NCBI GenBank assembly: GCA_023423795.1
Contig: JAFAEX010000315.1
Span: 1-23,973 of the forward strand
DNA: 23,973 bases
Source of the DNA: Chloroflexota bacterium
GTDB taxonomy: Bacteria; Chloroflexota; Chloroflexia; Thermomicrobiales; UBA6265
Direction: 5' to 3'
Made by a program: the position numbers and the translations under genes. This document shows, piece after piece, positions 7,517 through 16,345 of this stretch. The notes beneath the pieces were generated by a model that had not been told where the DNA came from, ran no database searches, and saw only the letters and a program-made list of their open reading frames with translations. The stretch's first letter is position 1; each line of letters opens with the position of its first letter.

Positions 7517-7642
7517 GGATCGCTGGCGACGCGATGTCCGCCGTCTTCCGGGATGGTTTCACCGTCGCCGGACCGGGTCCAAGGGTGCGTCGGAGCCTGG
7601 GGCTAGGCGCCACGAACGCCCCGGCGCATCTTCCCGCAGTGG

Positions 7643-9091
7643 CTACGCCCCTGAGGCTGGCGTTGCGCCGTCGCTGGCGGGCTCATCGATCGGCGCCGTT
7701 ACGGCTCCCTCCGGAATCGCATCGGCGGCGACCAGCATCCATACCGTGCCGGAGGGATTCTCCTCCGGGTTGTACTGTCGGCTGAAGACGCACTCGCAGG
7801 CGGTTGCGAAGAGGTTGCCCGATTCGTCCGTCCCCGCCCCGGTCACCAGCAGCCCGGTGTCGAGCAGTTGCTGGTAGATCCACGCGCCATCGTCGCCGCG
7901 GGCGAGTCCCCAGATCTTGCCCGAACACCAGTCGGAATTGAAGTAGATCCCGTCAAGCGACGGATACGCCTCGCCACGATAGACACCGAGTCCGGTGATC
8001 GAGCATCCGTCCTGGCCGTGCTTGTACTCGGCGACCGGCAGCGAGCCGACCTGAGAGCGCGGACAGCCGCTCACGGCTGCCGGATAACAGTGGCCGGATT
8101 CCTGGAAGTCCCAGCCGTAGTTCTGTCCACCAGGGCTGTCGGCCGGCTGGAAGTTGATCTCTTCCCAGGTCACCTGTCCCACATCCGCGATGTAGAGGTC
8201 ACCGGTCGCCGGGTCGAACGAGAATTGCCACGGATTGCGCAGTCCGTACGCCCAGATCTCCGGGCGCGCCGCCGGGTGGTAGTAGGCCGCCTCGAGGCTC
8301 AGGCCTTCGGTTTCGCCGATGACGTCGGTGATCGAGTTGGACTGGACGATGCGTGCCTGCGAGTACGGGTTGTCCGCGGGAATCCCGTAAGCGCGACCAC
8401 CATCCGGCGATACGTCGATGCGAAGCAGTTTGCCGAGCAGCAGGCTCCGGTCCTGCGCGGTGTCGTACGGGTCGCCGCCGAGGCCGCCGTCGCCGATCCC
8501 GATGTAGAGATACCCGTCCGGGCCGAAGTGGATGGTCCCGCCGTTGTGGTTCACGTATGGTTGATCGACCGCGAGCAACAACCGGCCACCCGCCCGGTTG
8601 GCGACGTTCGGGTCGTCATCGGAAACCTTGAACTCCATGATGAAGTTGTCGCCGTTCGTGTGGTAGTCGGTGAAATGGACGTAGAACAGGCCGTTGCTGG
8701 CGTAGTCCGGATGAAAGGCCAGACCGAGCAAGCCCTGTTCGAGGTAGTCGTTCTGGACCAATTCGGTCAGGTCGAGGAACGGCTCCGGCAGCAGGTTTCC
8801 GCTTTCATCGATGATCCGGATTCGACCAACCCGCTCCACGATGAAGAGCCGTCCACTGCCGTCGTTCGGCGCGGCTACGTTGACCGGGTCGGCCAAACCG
8901 TCTGCGATCCTGACCAACTGGATAGCCGGGTTGCCCGGCAGCGTGCCCCCTGGCTGCACCGGCATGGTGGTCGAGGTTTCAACGAATGGCGTCGCCTCCT
9001 GCGCCCTGCCCGGTTGAGCCGGGACAAGGAAGCCTCCACCCGCAATGGTCAGCGTGACCAGCATGACCGCCAGCACTCGTTTGCCTGCCAT
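7643..9091 (-). CDS. Secreted PQQ-dependent glucose/sorbosone dehydrogenase
   Basis: A 482-residue exported protein. The first 30 residues are a Sec signal peptide (MAGKRVLAVMLVTLTIAGGG, then a PGRA-Q cleavage region). The mature part is a six-bladed beta-propeller of the GSDH family: RLFIVERVGRIRII (81-94), GLLGLAFHPDY (120-130), HNGGTIHFGPDGYLYIGIGD (182-201, His182 being the expected catalytic base) and DRSLLLGKLLRIDV (214-227), then LRNPWQFSFDP. Family members oxidise aldoses with PQQ and pass electrons to the respiratory chain; others (hedgehog-interacting-like) have no known activity. The ATG at 9091 follows GGAGGG by a few bases; an ATG at 9127 would put charged residues ahead of the signal. 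The tail is Ala/Pro/Ser-rich. PQQ synthesis genes are not in the window. Confidence 0.87.
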   Translation of the reverse strand: MAGKRVLAVMLVTLTIAGGGFLVPAQPGRAQEATPFVETSTTMPVQPGGTLPGNPAIQLVRIADGLADPVNVAAPNDGSGRLFIVERVGRIRIIDESGNLLPEPFLDLTELVQNDYLEQGLLGLAFHPDYASNGLFYVHFTDYHTNGDNFIMEFKVSDDDPNVANRAGGRLLLAVDQPYVNHNGGTIHFGPDGYLYIGIGDGGLGGDPYDTAQDRSLLLGKLLRIDVSPDGGRAYGIPADNPYSQARIVQSNSITDVIGETEGLSLEAAYYHPAARPEIWAYGLRNPWQFSFDPATGDLYIADVGQVTWEEINFQPADSPGGQNYGWDFQESGHCYPAAVSGCPRSQVGSLPVAEYKHGQDGCSITGLGVYRGEAYPSLDGIYFNSDWCSGKIWGLARGDDGAWIYQQLLDTGLLVTGAGTDESGNLFATACECVFSRQYNPEENPSGTVWMLVAADAIPEGAVTAPIDEPASDGATPASGA

Positions 9092-9141
9092 CGCACCCTC
9101 CAGTCGCGAAGCGGCGCGGTCCGACACCGGACCCCATCAGC

Positions 9142-9170
9142 ATCCTACGCCGAGCGACGGGTGAACTCAA
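9142..9170 (-). promoter_or_regulatory. Sigma-70-type promoter of the sugar dehydrogenase gene
   Basis: On the minus strand TTGAGT (9165-9170) and TAGGAT (9142-9147) are separated by exactly 17 bases, each with 4 of 6 consensus matches. Transcription would start near 9135, leaving a leader of about 45 nt before the ATG at 9091. Confidence 0.6.
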
Positions 9171-9372
9171 CGGGAGTTGCCAATATCGTGTGTGGACGGG
9201 ATCGGCGATTCGTCCGCGGTGTATCGTCGCGGTGATCAACCGCCTGGTGACTGGACTTCGAGTTTCGCCTCGTTGGCGGATCTCGACCGGTGCGGTGCGG
9301 ATCGCCAGCGGTGATCTGGGGCGGGCGTCGTCTTCGTGAGTTTGCCCAGCGGCCAAAGCCGGAAAATCCCGC

Positions 9373-9401
9373 TTGACACGCTTCCGCCGCCTGCGCACCC
9401 T
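9373..9401 (+). promoter_or_regulatory. Candidate promoter of the glycosyltransferase fusion gene
   Basis: A perfect -35 hexamer TTGACA (9373-9378) is followed after 17 bases by a poor -10 (CACCCT, 9396-9401). The -35 is striking in such GC-rich DNA, but the weak -10 lowers confidence. Confidence 0.35.
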
Positions 9402-9490
9402 TCGCCGACGCGCCGATGTGGTCGCGCGTTCGTTGACCGTTTCACTCCGGACATCGCCGACCGACCGGACGAGGAAGGGGAGCGTTTCGG

Positions 9491-11965
9491 ATGCATGACG
9501 TTCCGGCCTGGAAACCGCTGTTCGAGCGGTCGGTCGCCGCGTTCTACGCCGGCGACTTCGACGAGGGCCGCCTCGCCTGCGACCGCTTGCTCGGCGTCCC
9601 CGACCTGCCCGGCGATGCCCGCGACACGACCCGCCGCAACGCCGTTCACTACGCGCGTCCACTCGCCGATTTCGCTCCCGGTTGGACGGCCCACCGCCTG
9701 GACGTGCCCACACGCGCCGGCTGGTCCGCGCTCAACCCGGTGATCGTGCCGGACCGTGAGGATGGGTCGATCGACCCCTCCGGACCGCTGCGCGTGCTCG
9801 TCCGCAGCGCGAATTTCCGGCTCGATCCGCCTGCTTCCTACGTCGTCGCCGACGGTTCGGGCATCGTCCGCACCGCCTATCACCTGCTCGAACTGGACGA
9901 TGCGTTCGAGCCCATTTCCGCGCCGAGGTTGCTGCGCGACCTGACGCCGGACGACGGGATGCTCGATCCGCTCGTGCGCGACAACGAGGACCTGCGACCG
10001 TTCCGCATCGGAAACCGGTTGTACGCCACCGGCCAGACCTGGCGGCGCGCCCCGGGCGGCGAACGGAACGTCCGCACCGCGCTGTTCGACCTCGACGTCG
10101 ATGCCGCCGATGGCCCGGTGCTCGGCAACCCGCGCTGGCTGAGTCGCGGCGCGGAGGGCATCGACGAGAAGAACTGGATGCCGGTCGTCCGGAATGGCGA
10201 CCTGGCCTTCGTCTACCGTTGCGCCCCGACCGTCGTGGTCGGCTGCGATCCCGCCAGCGGTGCGCTCCACCTGCGCGCCGCCCACGACGCGCCGTTGCTT
10301 GCCGAGGGATTTCGTGGCGGCTCGGCGCTGCTGCCGGCCGGCGACGGCTTTCTCGCCCTCGTCCACGAAGTCGCGTTTTGGGACGGCGGCGCGCGGACCT
10401 ACGTCCATCGCCTCGTCCGCTTCGACGGCGATCTGCGGATCACGGCGCTGACCCACCCGTTCCGCTTCCACGCCGAGAACATCGAGTTCGCGATCGGGCT
10501 GGCGCGGCGCGGCGGCGACCTGCTGATCTCCTACGGCGTCATGGACCGCGAAGCGTGGATCGCCTCGGTCCCGGAAGCCGAACTCGCGGCGTTGCTCCGC
10601 CCCGTGCCGTGGTTCGCCCCGGCCGGAGCCGTCTCGCTGCCGCTGCCGCGCGGCGCGGAGGTGGTGCTGGGCGCCGGCCGCGACCGGGCGGACGCCGGCG
10701 GATTCCCCGTTGCTGCCGGATCGTCCGGCGACCGGGTGAGCGTTGGTCCGAAAGCGGACCCGGGCGGGCCGGAAGCGCCGATTTCGCCGCCGCCGGCCGC
10801 GGCGGTTGCCGTGCCGCCGGGTGACCTCGTGGACGGGTTCACCCCAGCCCCGGTGGATGTGCCCGAATCGGGCAGCGATCGGCCGTTTCTCGTCTCGATG
10901 ACGCTCTGCGGCAGCAACCGGGACCAGGTCGGCGACGCGCTGCGCTCGGTCGTCGGTTGGGTGGATGCCTGCCTGCTGATCGACACCGGGATCACCGACG
11001 ACACGCTGGAGGTCGCCCGCGCTATCGCCGGCGACAAACTCGTGGTCCGTTCCTTCCCGTGGGTGGACGACTTCGCGGCCGCCCGCAACGCCGCCCTCGC
11101 GTTCGCGGCCGAACTCGGCGCGGAGTGGGCGCTGTTCGTGGACACCGACGAGCGCATCGAGTTACGTGGGGCGGACCCGCGGGCGTACCTCGCCGCGACC
11201 TGGGCAGATGCCGTATTCCTGTACGCGGCCGACGGCGCGTACCAGAAGGAGCGGTTCTTCCGCCTGCCCTCGCGCGGGAGTTACGCCGGTCCCACCCACG
11301 AATGCTGGATCGGCCCGGCGCGGGACGTCATGCCGGACGCCGTGTTCCGCGAACTGCCGAAGGACGAAGCCGCGATCCAGCGCAAGTTGGTCCGCGACGT
11401 CGCCATCCTGCGCCGGCACTCCGCCGCCCACCCGGACGATCCCCGATGGTGGTACTACCTCGGCGACACCCTCGCCAACCTGCGGCAGCCGGAGGAGGCC
11501 GTCGCCGCGTTCGAGCGCTGCTTCGCGCTGGATGGCTGGGACGAGGAGGCCGGCTGGTCCGCGTACCGCATCGCCCGCCTGCTTGGGGAGGATCTGAAGC
11601 GCTGGGACGAGGCTGAGGCCGCCTGCGCGCGCGGTCTCACTCGCCACCCCACGATGGTCGAGTTGTACTGGGCGGCCGGGTACGCCGCGTTCTGGGGCGG
11701 GAACCCGCAGCGGGCCGCCAACTGGGCGCGGGCGGCGATTGCGCTCAACGACGCGGCGGCGACCGGTTTCCTGCCCGAGCGCGTCGGGTTCGTCTACGTT
11801 CCCGCTCACTGGGAGGCCCCGTGGGACGTGCTGCGCCATGCCCTGCTCGTCCTCGGCGACGAGGCCGGGGCCGCCGACGCCGAGCACATGCACGAGGCCG
11901 CGCTGCTCGCCCGCGAGCAGGGTCGGCCGTATCCCGTCCGCGCCGTCGCGCAGCCTGCCGGATAA
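9491..11965 (+). CDS. Beta-propeller-like / family-2 glycosyltransferase / TPR fusion protein
   Basis: An 824-residue cytoplasmic protein in four parts. Residues 1-60 are helical and TPR-like. About 75-375 look like a five-bladed propeller of glycosidase type (GH43/GH130-like style), with LRVLVRSANFRL, NEDLRPF, EKNWMPV, GGSALLPAGDGFLALVHEV and EFAIGLARRGGDLLISYGVM. About 376-460 is a Pro/Ala/Gly-rich linker. About 464-620 is a GT-A domain of family 2: PFLVSMTLCGSNRDQVGDAL, LLIDTGITDDT, then the metal-binding FVDTDERIEL near 552. About 650-790 are TPRs (WWYYLGDTLANLRQPEEAVA and following). The protein probably transfers sugar from a nucleotide-sugar donor, possibly to protein or envelope glycan. 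The strong SD fixes the start. No other glycan genes adjoin it, so the acceptor is unknown. Confidence 0.82.
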   Translation: MHDVPAWKPLFERSVAAFYAGDFDEGRLACDRLLGVPDLPGDARDTTRRNAVHYARPLADFAPGWTAHRLDVPTRAGWSALNPVIVPDREDGSIDPSGPLRVLVRSANFRLDPPASYVVADGSGIVRTAYHLLELDDAFEPISAPRLLRDLTPDDGMLDPLVRDNEDLRPFRIGNRLYATGQTWRRAPGGERNVRTALFDLDVDAADGPVLGNPRWLSRGAEGIDEKNWMPVVRNGDLAFVYRCAPTVVVGCDPASGALHLRAAHDAPLLAEGFRGGSALLPAGDGFLALVHEVAFWDGGARTYVHRLVRFDGDLRITALTHPFRFHAENIEFAIGLARRGGDLLISYGVMDREAWIASVPEAELAALLRPVPWFAPAGAVSLPLPRGAEVVLGAGRDRADAGGFPVAAGSSGDRVSVGPKADPGGPEAPISPPPAAAVAVPPGDLVDGFTPAPVDVPESGSDRPFLVSMTLCGSNRDQVGDALRSVVGWVDACLLIDTGITDDTLEVARAIAGDKLVVRSFPWVDDFAAARNAALAFAAELGAEWALFVDTDERIELRGADPRAYLAATWADAVFLYAADGAYQKERFFRLPSRGSYAGPTHECWIGPARDVMPDAVFRELPKDEAAIQRKLVRDVAILRRHSAAHPDDPRWWYYLGDTLANLRQPEEAVAAFERCFALDGWDEEAGWSAYRIARLLGEDLKRWDEAEAACARGLTRHPTMVELYWAAGYAAFWGGNPQRAANWARAAIALNDAAATGFLPERVGFVYVPAHWEAPWDVLRHALLVLGDEAGAADAEHMHEAALLAREQGRPYPVRAVAQPAG

Positions 11966-12114
11966 GGTGGGGACGACCGAATCGGATCGAGCGCGTTCGA
12001 TCGGCCGGATCTCGTATCACGTCTGCCGCATGGTGGTGCATCGCCAACGGCCGATGCGACGGCGGCTGCGGGCGCGATGCGGCCGTCTGGCGATCGCTCT
12101 TGCCCGCGCACCAT

Positions 12115-13818
12115 TCAGGCGGCCCCGGTCGCCAGCGCGCCAGGGTGTGCCTGATCGGTTCCGGCAGGAAGCGGTCCGGACGCCGCCAGCGCCAGGGCGC
12201 CGTCGAAGGTCTCCGCGTAGTTCTCCCAGCCGATCCGGTCCATCACCCGCGCCCGCCCGAGTTTGCCGCGCACCCGCTCGTTCGCTTCGCAGAGGATCAC
12301 CCGCACGCCGCGTCGCCGCAGGTCGGCCACGGATTCGTCGAGCGCCTGCAAGCCGGTGATGTCCATGAACGGCACCCGGCCCAGCCGCAGGATGACCGTC
12401 TGCGGATCGGTATGGGTGTGCGCCAGCGCCCGCTCGAACGTCTCGACGGCGGCGAAGAAGAACGGCCCGTCGATGCTGTAGACCAGCGTGCCCTCCGGCA
12501 GCGGCGCATCGCCCGCGGCGACCGGTTCCGGTTGGCGCTTGACCTCGACCGAACTGGCCATCCGCCGCAGGAAGTGCAGCGTCGCGAGGATGACGCCGAC
12601 GTTGACCGCGATCACCAGGTCGGCGAACACGGTCAGCAGGAAGGTGATCCAGAGGATCGCCACGTCGGCCACCGGCGCGCGCCGGGTCATCGCCACGAAG
12701 TGCCGCACCTCGCTCATGTTCCAGGCGACGATGAACAGGATCGCCGCCAGCGCCGCCAGCGGGATGTTGGCCGCCAGCGGCGCGAGCGCCAGCAGGATCG
12801 CGATCAGCACGACCGAGTGGGTGATGCCGGCGACCGGCGAGTTGCCGCCGTTGCGGATGTTGGTCGCGGTGCGGGCGATCGCGCCGGTCGCGGCAATGCC
12901 GCCGAAGACCGAGGTGGCAACGTTGGCGACGCCCTGCCCGACCAATTCCTGGTTCGAATCGTGGCGGGTGCCCGCCATGCCGTCGGCGACCACCGCCGAC
13001 AGCAGCGATTCGATCGCCCCGAGCAGCGCAATGGTGAAGGCCGGGCCGATCAGTTCGATCACCCGGTTCGGCGTGACGTCCGGCATGGCGAACCCGGGCA
13101 GGCCGGTCGGGATGCCGCCGAAGGTGCTGCCGATGGTGGCCACGCCCTCCGGCCGCAGCACCATCACCGCGGCGGTGGCGGCGACCATCGCCACCAGCGG
13201 ACCGGGTATCCGCCGCAGGCCGGGCAGGCGCGGCCACGCGATGAGGATGGCGAGCGACGCGGTGGCCAGCAGGGTCGTCGGCCACGACAGCAGCCCGAGC
13301 GACCCGGCGAGATCGACCATCTTCTCGTGGAAGTGCTCGCCCTCCGGCGCGGGCAACCCCAGGAAGTTGTGCCACTGCCCGGTGAAGATGATCACCCCGA
13401 TGCCAGCGGTGAACCCGACGATCACCGGGGCCGGGATGAACTTCAGCACCGCGCCGAGGCGGGCGATCCCCATCCCGATCAGGATGACCCCGGCCATCAG
13501 CGTGGCGATCTGGAGCCCGCCGACCCCGTGCCGCGCGGTGATCCCGGCGAGGATCACGATGAACGCGCCGGTCGGCCCGGCGATCTGGACCATGCTGCCG
13601 CCGAACAGAGATACGACCAGCCCGGCGATGATGGCGGTGTAGATGCCCATTTGTGGCGGCACGCCGGAGGCGATGGCGAACGCCATCGACAACGGCAGCG
13701 CGACGACACCGACGATGACCCCGGCGATGAGGTTCCGGCCCCAGTTTTCGGGACGCAGCAACCCCGCCCGGGCGGCCTGGGCAATGGCGATCACGTGGTT
13801 ATTCCGTTCGCGAAACAA
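12115..13818 (-). CDS. SulP/SLC26 family anion transporter with C-terminal STAS domain
   Basis: A 567-residue inner-membrane protein. Residues about 25-425 carry the 10-14 membrane segments of SulP carriers, opening with NLIAGVIVGVVALPLSMAFA and continuing with SGVPPQMGIYTAIIAGLVV and QIAGPTGAFIVILAGI. A STAS domain follows (about 440-545) with DITG at Asp486, where the family usually has DSxG, then LRRRGVRVILCEANERVRGK. Members move sulfate, bicarbonate, chloride or carboxylates; the substrate is not readable here. The start is uncertain: TTG at 13818 gives the longest reading, GTG at 13794 is an alternative, and neither has a good SD. It lies 90 nt after the kinase stop on the same strand, so read-through from the sugar operon is possible, but the gap may hold its own -10. 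Confidence 0.9.
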   Translation of the reverse strand: MFRERNNHVIAIAQAARAGLLRPENWGRNLIAGVIVGVVALPLSMAFAIASGVPPQMGIYTAIIAGLVVSLFGGSMVQIAGPTGAFIVILAGITARHGVGGLQIATLMAGVILIGMGIARLGAVLKFIPAPVIVGFTAGIGVIIFTGQWHNFLGLPAPEGEHFHEKMVDLAGSLGLLSWPTTLLATASLAILIAWPRLPGLRRIPGPLVAMVAATAAVMVLRPEGVATIGSTFGGIPTGLPGFAMPDVTPNRVIELIGPAFTIALLGAIESLLSAVVADGMAGTRHDSNQELVGQGVANVATSVFGGIAATGAIARTATNIRNGGNSPVAGITHSVVLIAILLALAPLAANIPLAALAAILFIVAWNMSEVRHFVAMTRRAPVADVAILWITFLLTVFADLVIAVNVGVILATLHFLRRMASSVEVKRQPEPVAAGDAPLPEGTLVYSIDGPFFFAAVETFERALAHTHTDPQTVILRLGRVPFMDITGLQALDESVADLRRRGVRVILCEANERVRGKLGRARVMDRIGWENYAETFDGALALAASGPLPAGTDQAHPGALATGAA

Positions 13819-13838
13819 CGACGAATCAGGATGCGGGA

Positions 13839-13844
13839 AGTATG
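13839..13844 (-). promoter_or_regulatory. Possible -10 element of the SulP gene
   Basis: CATACT on the minus strand lies 20 nt before the TTG at 13818. The -35 side is poor (a CCGACA box with a 19-base spacer). If used, the transporter is transcribed separately from the sugar cluster. Confidence 0.25.
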
Positions 13845-13908
13845 CGGCAAACGGGCGTGGCCGTGTCGGTGCACCGCGAGGCTGTCGCGAGGTGTGCCGC
13901 GAACCTGC

Positions 13909-15441
13909 TCAACCGGCGGTCAGGATGTCCACGCTGGCGTGGTTGACCGCCGCGACCGCCGGGTAGAGCGGCAGGAAGACCTCGCGGTAGATGCGCTCGT
14001 AGAGGTCCTGCGTGACGGGGTCCGGTTCGACCACTCGGCGCTCGTGGCGCAGCGAGGCGAGCGCGTCCGGCACGTCGCGGTAGACGCCGGCGCCGAGGCC
14101 GCCCAGCATCGCCGCCCCGAGCGCGGTCGCCTCCTCGGCGTCGGTGACGGTGAGCGGCTGGCCCGCCACCGTCGCCTTGATCGCCATCAGCAGGTCGTTG
14201 CGCGCGCCGCCGCCGATGGCGACCGTCTCGCGCGGCGGCGTCACCTCCGGGTAGGCGAAGAGCGGTTCGTAGGTCGAGCGCGTCTCGAACGCCAGCCCTT
14301 CCAGCACCGCCCGCACCAGCGCGTCCCGCCCGACGTCGGCCGAGAGCCCGACGAACGCGCCGCGCGACTTCGGGTCGTCGTAGGGCGGGTTGGCCAGCCT
14401 CAGATGGGGGAGGAAGACGACGCCGATGCTGCCGGCCGGGGCGCTCGCCGCGCCGGCCAGCAGCGGTTCCCACGCCGGCGGCTCGCCACCGGGCGGGGTG
14501 AACAGGTTCCGCACCCAGGAGACGCTGGCGCCGCTGGTGTACTGCCCGGCGAAGACGTAGGGCCGCCCGCCGACGACGTGCGCGCCCTGCGTGTACCCCT
14601 TGCGGCCCATCGCCGGGTCGGTCAGCGGCCGGTCCAGCGGCAGGAAAATTGCCTCGGCGGTGCCCAGCGAGTTGAGCATCTGGCCCGGTTCGACGACGCC
14701 CGCCGCCAGCGCGCCGCACACGTGGTCGTGCCCGCCGCTGGCGACCACGCACGTTTCCGGCAACCCGGTCTCGCGTGCGGCGTCCGGCATCACGGTTCCA
14801 AGCCGGGTGCCGCCCGGGACGAGCGGGGCCAGCACCGCTAGGTCGATGCCCGCGCCGTCCAGGGTCGCCCGGTCCCATTCCAGGTCGTGCAGGTTCAGCA
14901 TCAGCGTGCGCGAGGCCAGCGAGTGGTCGGTGGCCGCTTCGCCGGACAGGCGCCAGGCGATGTAGTCGGCCACCAGCAGGCAGCGCCGGGTCCGCGCCCA
15001 GTCGTCGGGTCGCTCCTGCTTCAGCCAGAGCAGTTTGCAGAGCGAGAAAATCGGCTGCAGCGACACGCCGGACGAGGCGAAGATGGCGTCCTTGCCGACG
15101 TGGCGGTCCAGCCATTCGACCTGCGGCCGGGTGCGGGTATCGAACCAGGCGATCACCTCGCCGGTCGGCTTGCCCGCGCCGTCCAGCGGCACGATCGATT
15201 CGCCGACGCTGGCGACCGCGATCCCCGCGACCTCGCGGGGATCGTCAACGGCCGCCAGCGCTTCGCGCAACACGCGGACGGCGCCCTGCCAGAGCAGTTC
15301 CGCGTCGTAGGTCGCCCAGCCGGGGCGGGGGTACTCGGTCGGGGTCGGGACGCTCGCCCGCCCGAGGGCACGACCCGACGGGTCGTAGACGACCGCCTTG
15401 ATCGAGGTCGTCCCGACGTCCAGTCCAACCAGCAGCGTCAC
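13909..15441 (-). CDS. FGGY-family carbohydrate kinase (xylulokinase/LsrK-like)
   Basis: A 510-residue cytoplasmic kinase of the usual FGGY length. The first ATPase lobe opens with LLVGLDVGTTSIKAVVYD (3-20; Asp8 and the GTT phosphate loop). The catalytic base is Asp239 in ASGGHDHVCGALAAG. The second lobe shows NSLGTAEAIF, then VAIGGGARNDLLMAIKATVA and EATALGAAMLGGLGAG, which bind adenosine. The start is GTG at 15441, 19 nt after the stop of the MalG-type permease, so it is the fifth gene of the sugar operon. It should phosphorylate the imported sugar or polyol using ATP. Family members act on xylulose, ribulose, fuculose, rhamnulose, erythritol, glycerol or AI-2. Pairing with a class I DhnA-type aldolase resembles LsrK/LsrF. 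The substrate is open. Confidence 0.88.
   Translation of the reverse strand: MTLLVGLDVGTTSIKAVVYDPSGRALGRASVPTPTEYPRPGWATYDAELLWQGAVRVLREALAAVDDPREVAGIAVASVGESIVPLDGAGKPTGEVIAWFDTRTRPQVEWLDRHVGKDAIFASSGVSLQPIFSLCKLLWLKQERPDDWARTRRCLLVADYIAWRLSGEAATDHSLASRTLMLNLHDLEWDRATLDGAGIDLAVLAPLVPGGTRLGTVMPDAARETGLPETCVVASGGHDHVCGALAAGVVEPGQMLNSLGTAEAIFLPLDRPLTDPAMGRKGYTQGAHVVGGRPYVFAGQYTSGASVSWVRNLFTPPGGEPPAWEPLLAGAASAPAGSIGVVFLPHLRLANPPYDDPKSRGAFVGLSADVGRDALVRAVLEGLAFETRSTYEPLFAYPEVTPPRETVAIGGGARNDLLMAIKATVAGQPLTVTDAEEATALGAAMLGGLGAGVYRDVPDALASLRHERRVVEPDPVTQDLYERIYREVFLPLYPAVAAVNHASVDILTAG
15219..15244. repeat. 12-bp perfect inverted repeat inside the kinase gene
   Basis: CGATCCCCGCGA (15219-15230) is followed after two bases (CC) by its exact reverse complement TCGCGGGGATCG (15233-15244). 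It falls in codons about 66-74 of the kinase and would form a very stable hairpin in the mRNA or a dyad on the DNA. Chance is possible in such GC-rich sequence. Confidence 0.6.
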
Positions 15442-15460
15442 GAACCCCCGACCCCCGTCG

Positions 15461-16345
15461 TTACCCCTTGACCGCGCCGAGCGAGAGGCCTCGCACGATG
15501 TAGCGCTGCGCCAGCAGCGCGGCCAGCAGCGGCACCGAGGCGGTCAGCAGCATCCGCGTACCGATCGCCTGGAAATCCACGCCGCGCGTCTGGTCGCCGC
15601 CGGCCAGGTAGACCGGCATCACCCGCGCTTCGGTCTGGGTCATCGCGAACCCGAACAGGAACTCGTTCCACGAGAAGGCGAGGCAGAGGATCCAGGAGAC
15701 CACCAGCCCCGGCAATACCAGCGGCACCGCGATCCGCAGGAAGATGCCCAGCCGGCTCTCGCCGTCGATCTGGGCGGCCTCCTCCAGTTCGTAGGGCACC
15801 TCGCGGAACATCTGGGTCAGGATGATAACCGGGAACGCAAGGTTGAAGGTGGCGTTCAGCAGGATCAGGCCCCACAGCGTGTCGAGCAGCCCGAATTGCA
15901 GGAACAGCAGGAAGTAGGGGGTCACGAAGATGACCGGCGGCAGCACGCGCTGCGACAGGAACCAGGTCGTCAGGCTGCCGTTCTTCGGCCGGTGGTAGCG
16001 GTAGCGGGCGATGCCGTAGGAGGCGAACGTGCCCAGCAGCACCGCGATGGTCGCCGCGCCGACGGAGACGATCGCGCTGTTGAGCATCGAATCCCGGATT
16101 TCCCGGAGGCCCCACAGGTCGCGCCACGGCTTCAGCGTCGGCTCGAACGTCAGCCACGGCAGCCAGTTGTTGCCGTAGTTGTCGGCCGGGTTCTTGATGG
16201 AACTGATGAACGCCCAATAGAACGGGAACAGGGTCCAGAGCAGCAGCACGACCACGACCAGCACGACCAGCGCGCCGCGGACCCGTCCGCCCCAACCGTC
16301 GTCGCGCCGGGGCGATCCCCCCAGCGCCGGGCTCGCCGCGCTCAT
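15461..16345 (-). CDS. MalG-type sugar ABC transporter permease
   Basis: A 294-residue inner-membrane permease of normal length for the carbohydrate-uptake transporter-1 family. It has a basic cytoplasmic tail, a first membrane helix (about 23-45, ALVVLVVVVLLLWTLFPFYW) and about five more, with the binding-protein-dependent EAA loop EEAAQIDGESRLGIFLRIAV near 205-224 that docks on the ATPase. Its ATG overlaps the stop of the MalF-type gene by 4 nt (ATGA), so the two permeases are translationally coupled in equal amounts, as needed for a heterodimer. No ATPase gene lies in the cluster. A shared MsmK/UgpC-type ATPase encoded elsewhere probably drives it. Confidence 0.92.
   Translation of the reverse strand: MSAASPALGGSPRRDDGWGGRVRGALVVLVVVVLLLWTLFPFYWAFISSIKNPADNYGNNWLPWLTFEPTLKPWRDLWGLREIRDSMLNSAIVSVGAATIAVLLGTFASYGIARYRYHRPKNGSLTTWFLSQRVLPPVIFVTPYFLLFLQFGLLDTLWGLILLNATFNLAFPVIILTQMFREVPYELEEAAQIDGESRLGIFLRIAVPLVLPGLVVSWILCLAFSWNEFLFGFAMTQTEARVMPVYLAGGDQTRGVDFQAIGTRMLLTASVPLLAALLAQRYIVRGLSLGAVKG

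Larger units (their letters stand above)
9092..9490. other. 399-bp divergent intergenic region
   Basis: This gap separates the sugar dehydrogenase (minus) from the glycosyltransferase fusion (plus). It holds a good promoter for the former (9142-9170), a TTGACA box for the latter (9373-9378) and the strong ribosome binding site GAGGAAGGGGAG (9471-9482), 8 nt before the fusion gene's ATG. Open frames across it lack homology-like sequence. I see no RNA gene. Confidence 0.6.

Noticed and set aside
11966..12114. Terminator or small RNA in the gap between the convergent fusion and SulP genes.
   Set aside because: Only a 6-bp GATCGA/TCGATC dyad is visible, too weak to call.
11821..14841. A plus-strand open frame of about 1,000 codons antisense to the SulP and kinase genes.
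   Set aside because: It has Arg/Asp/His-heavy low-complexity translation and lies opposite two well-recognised genes; GC-rich DNA commonly produces such frames.
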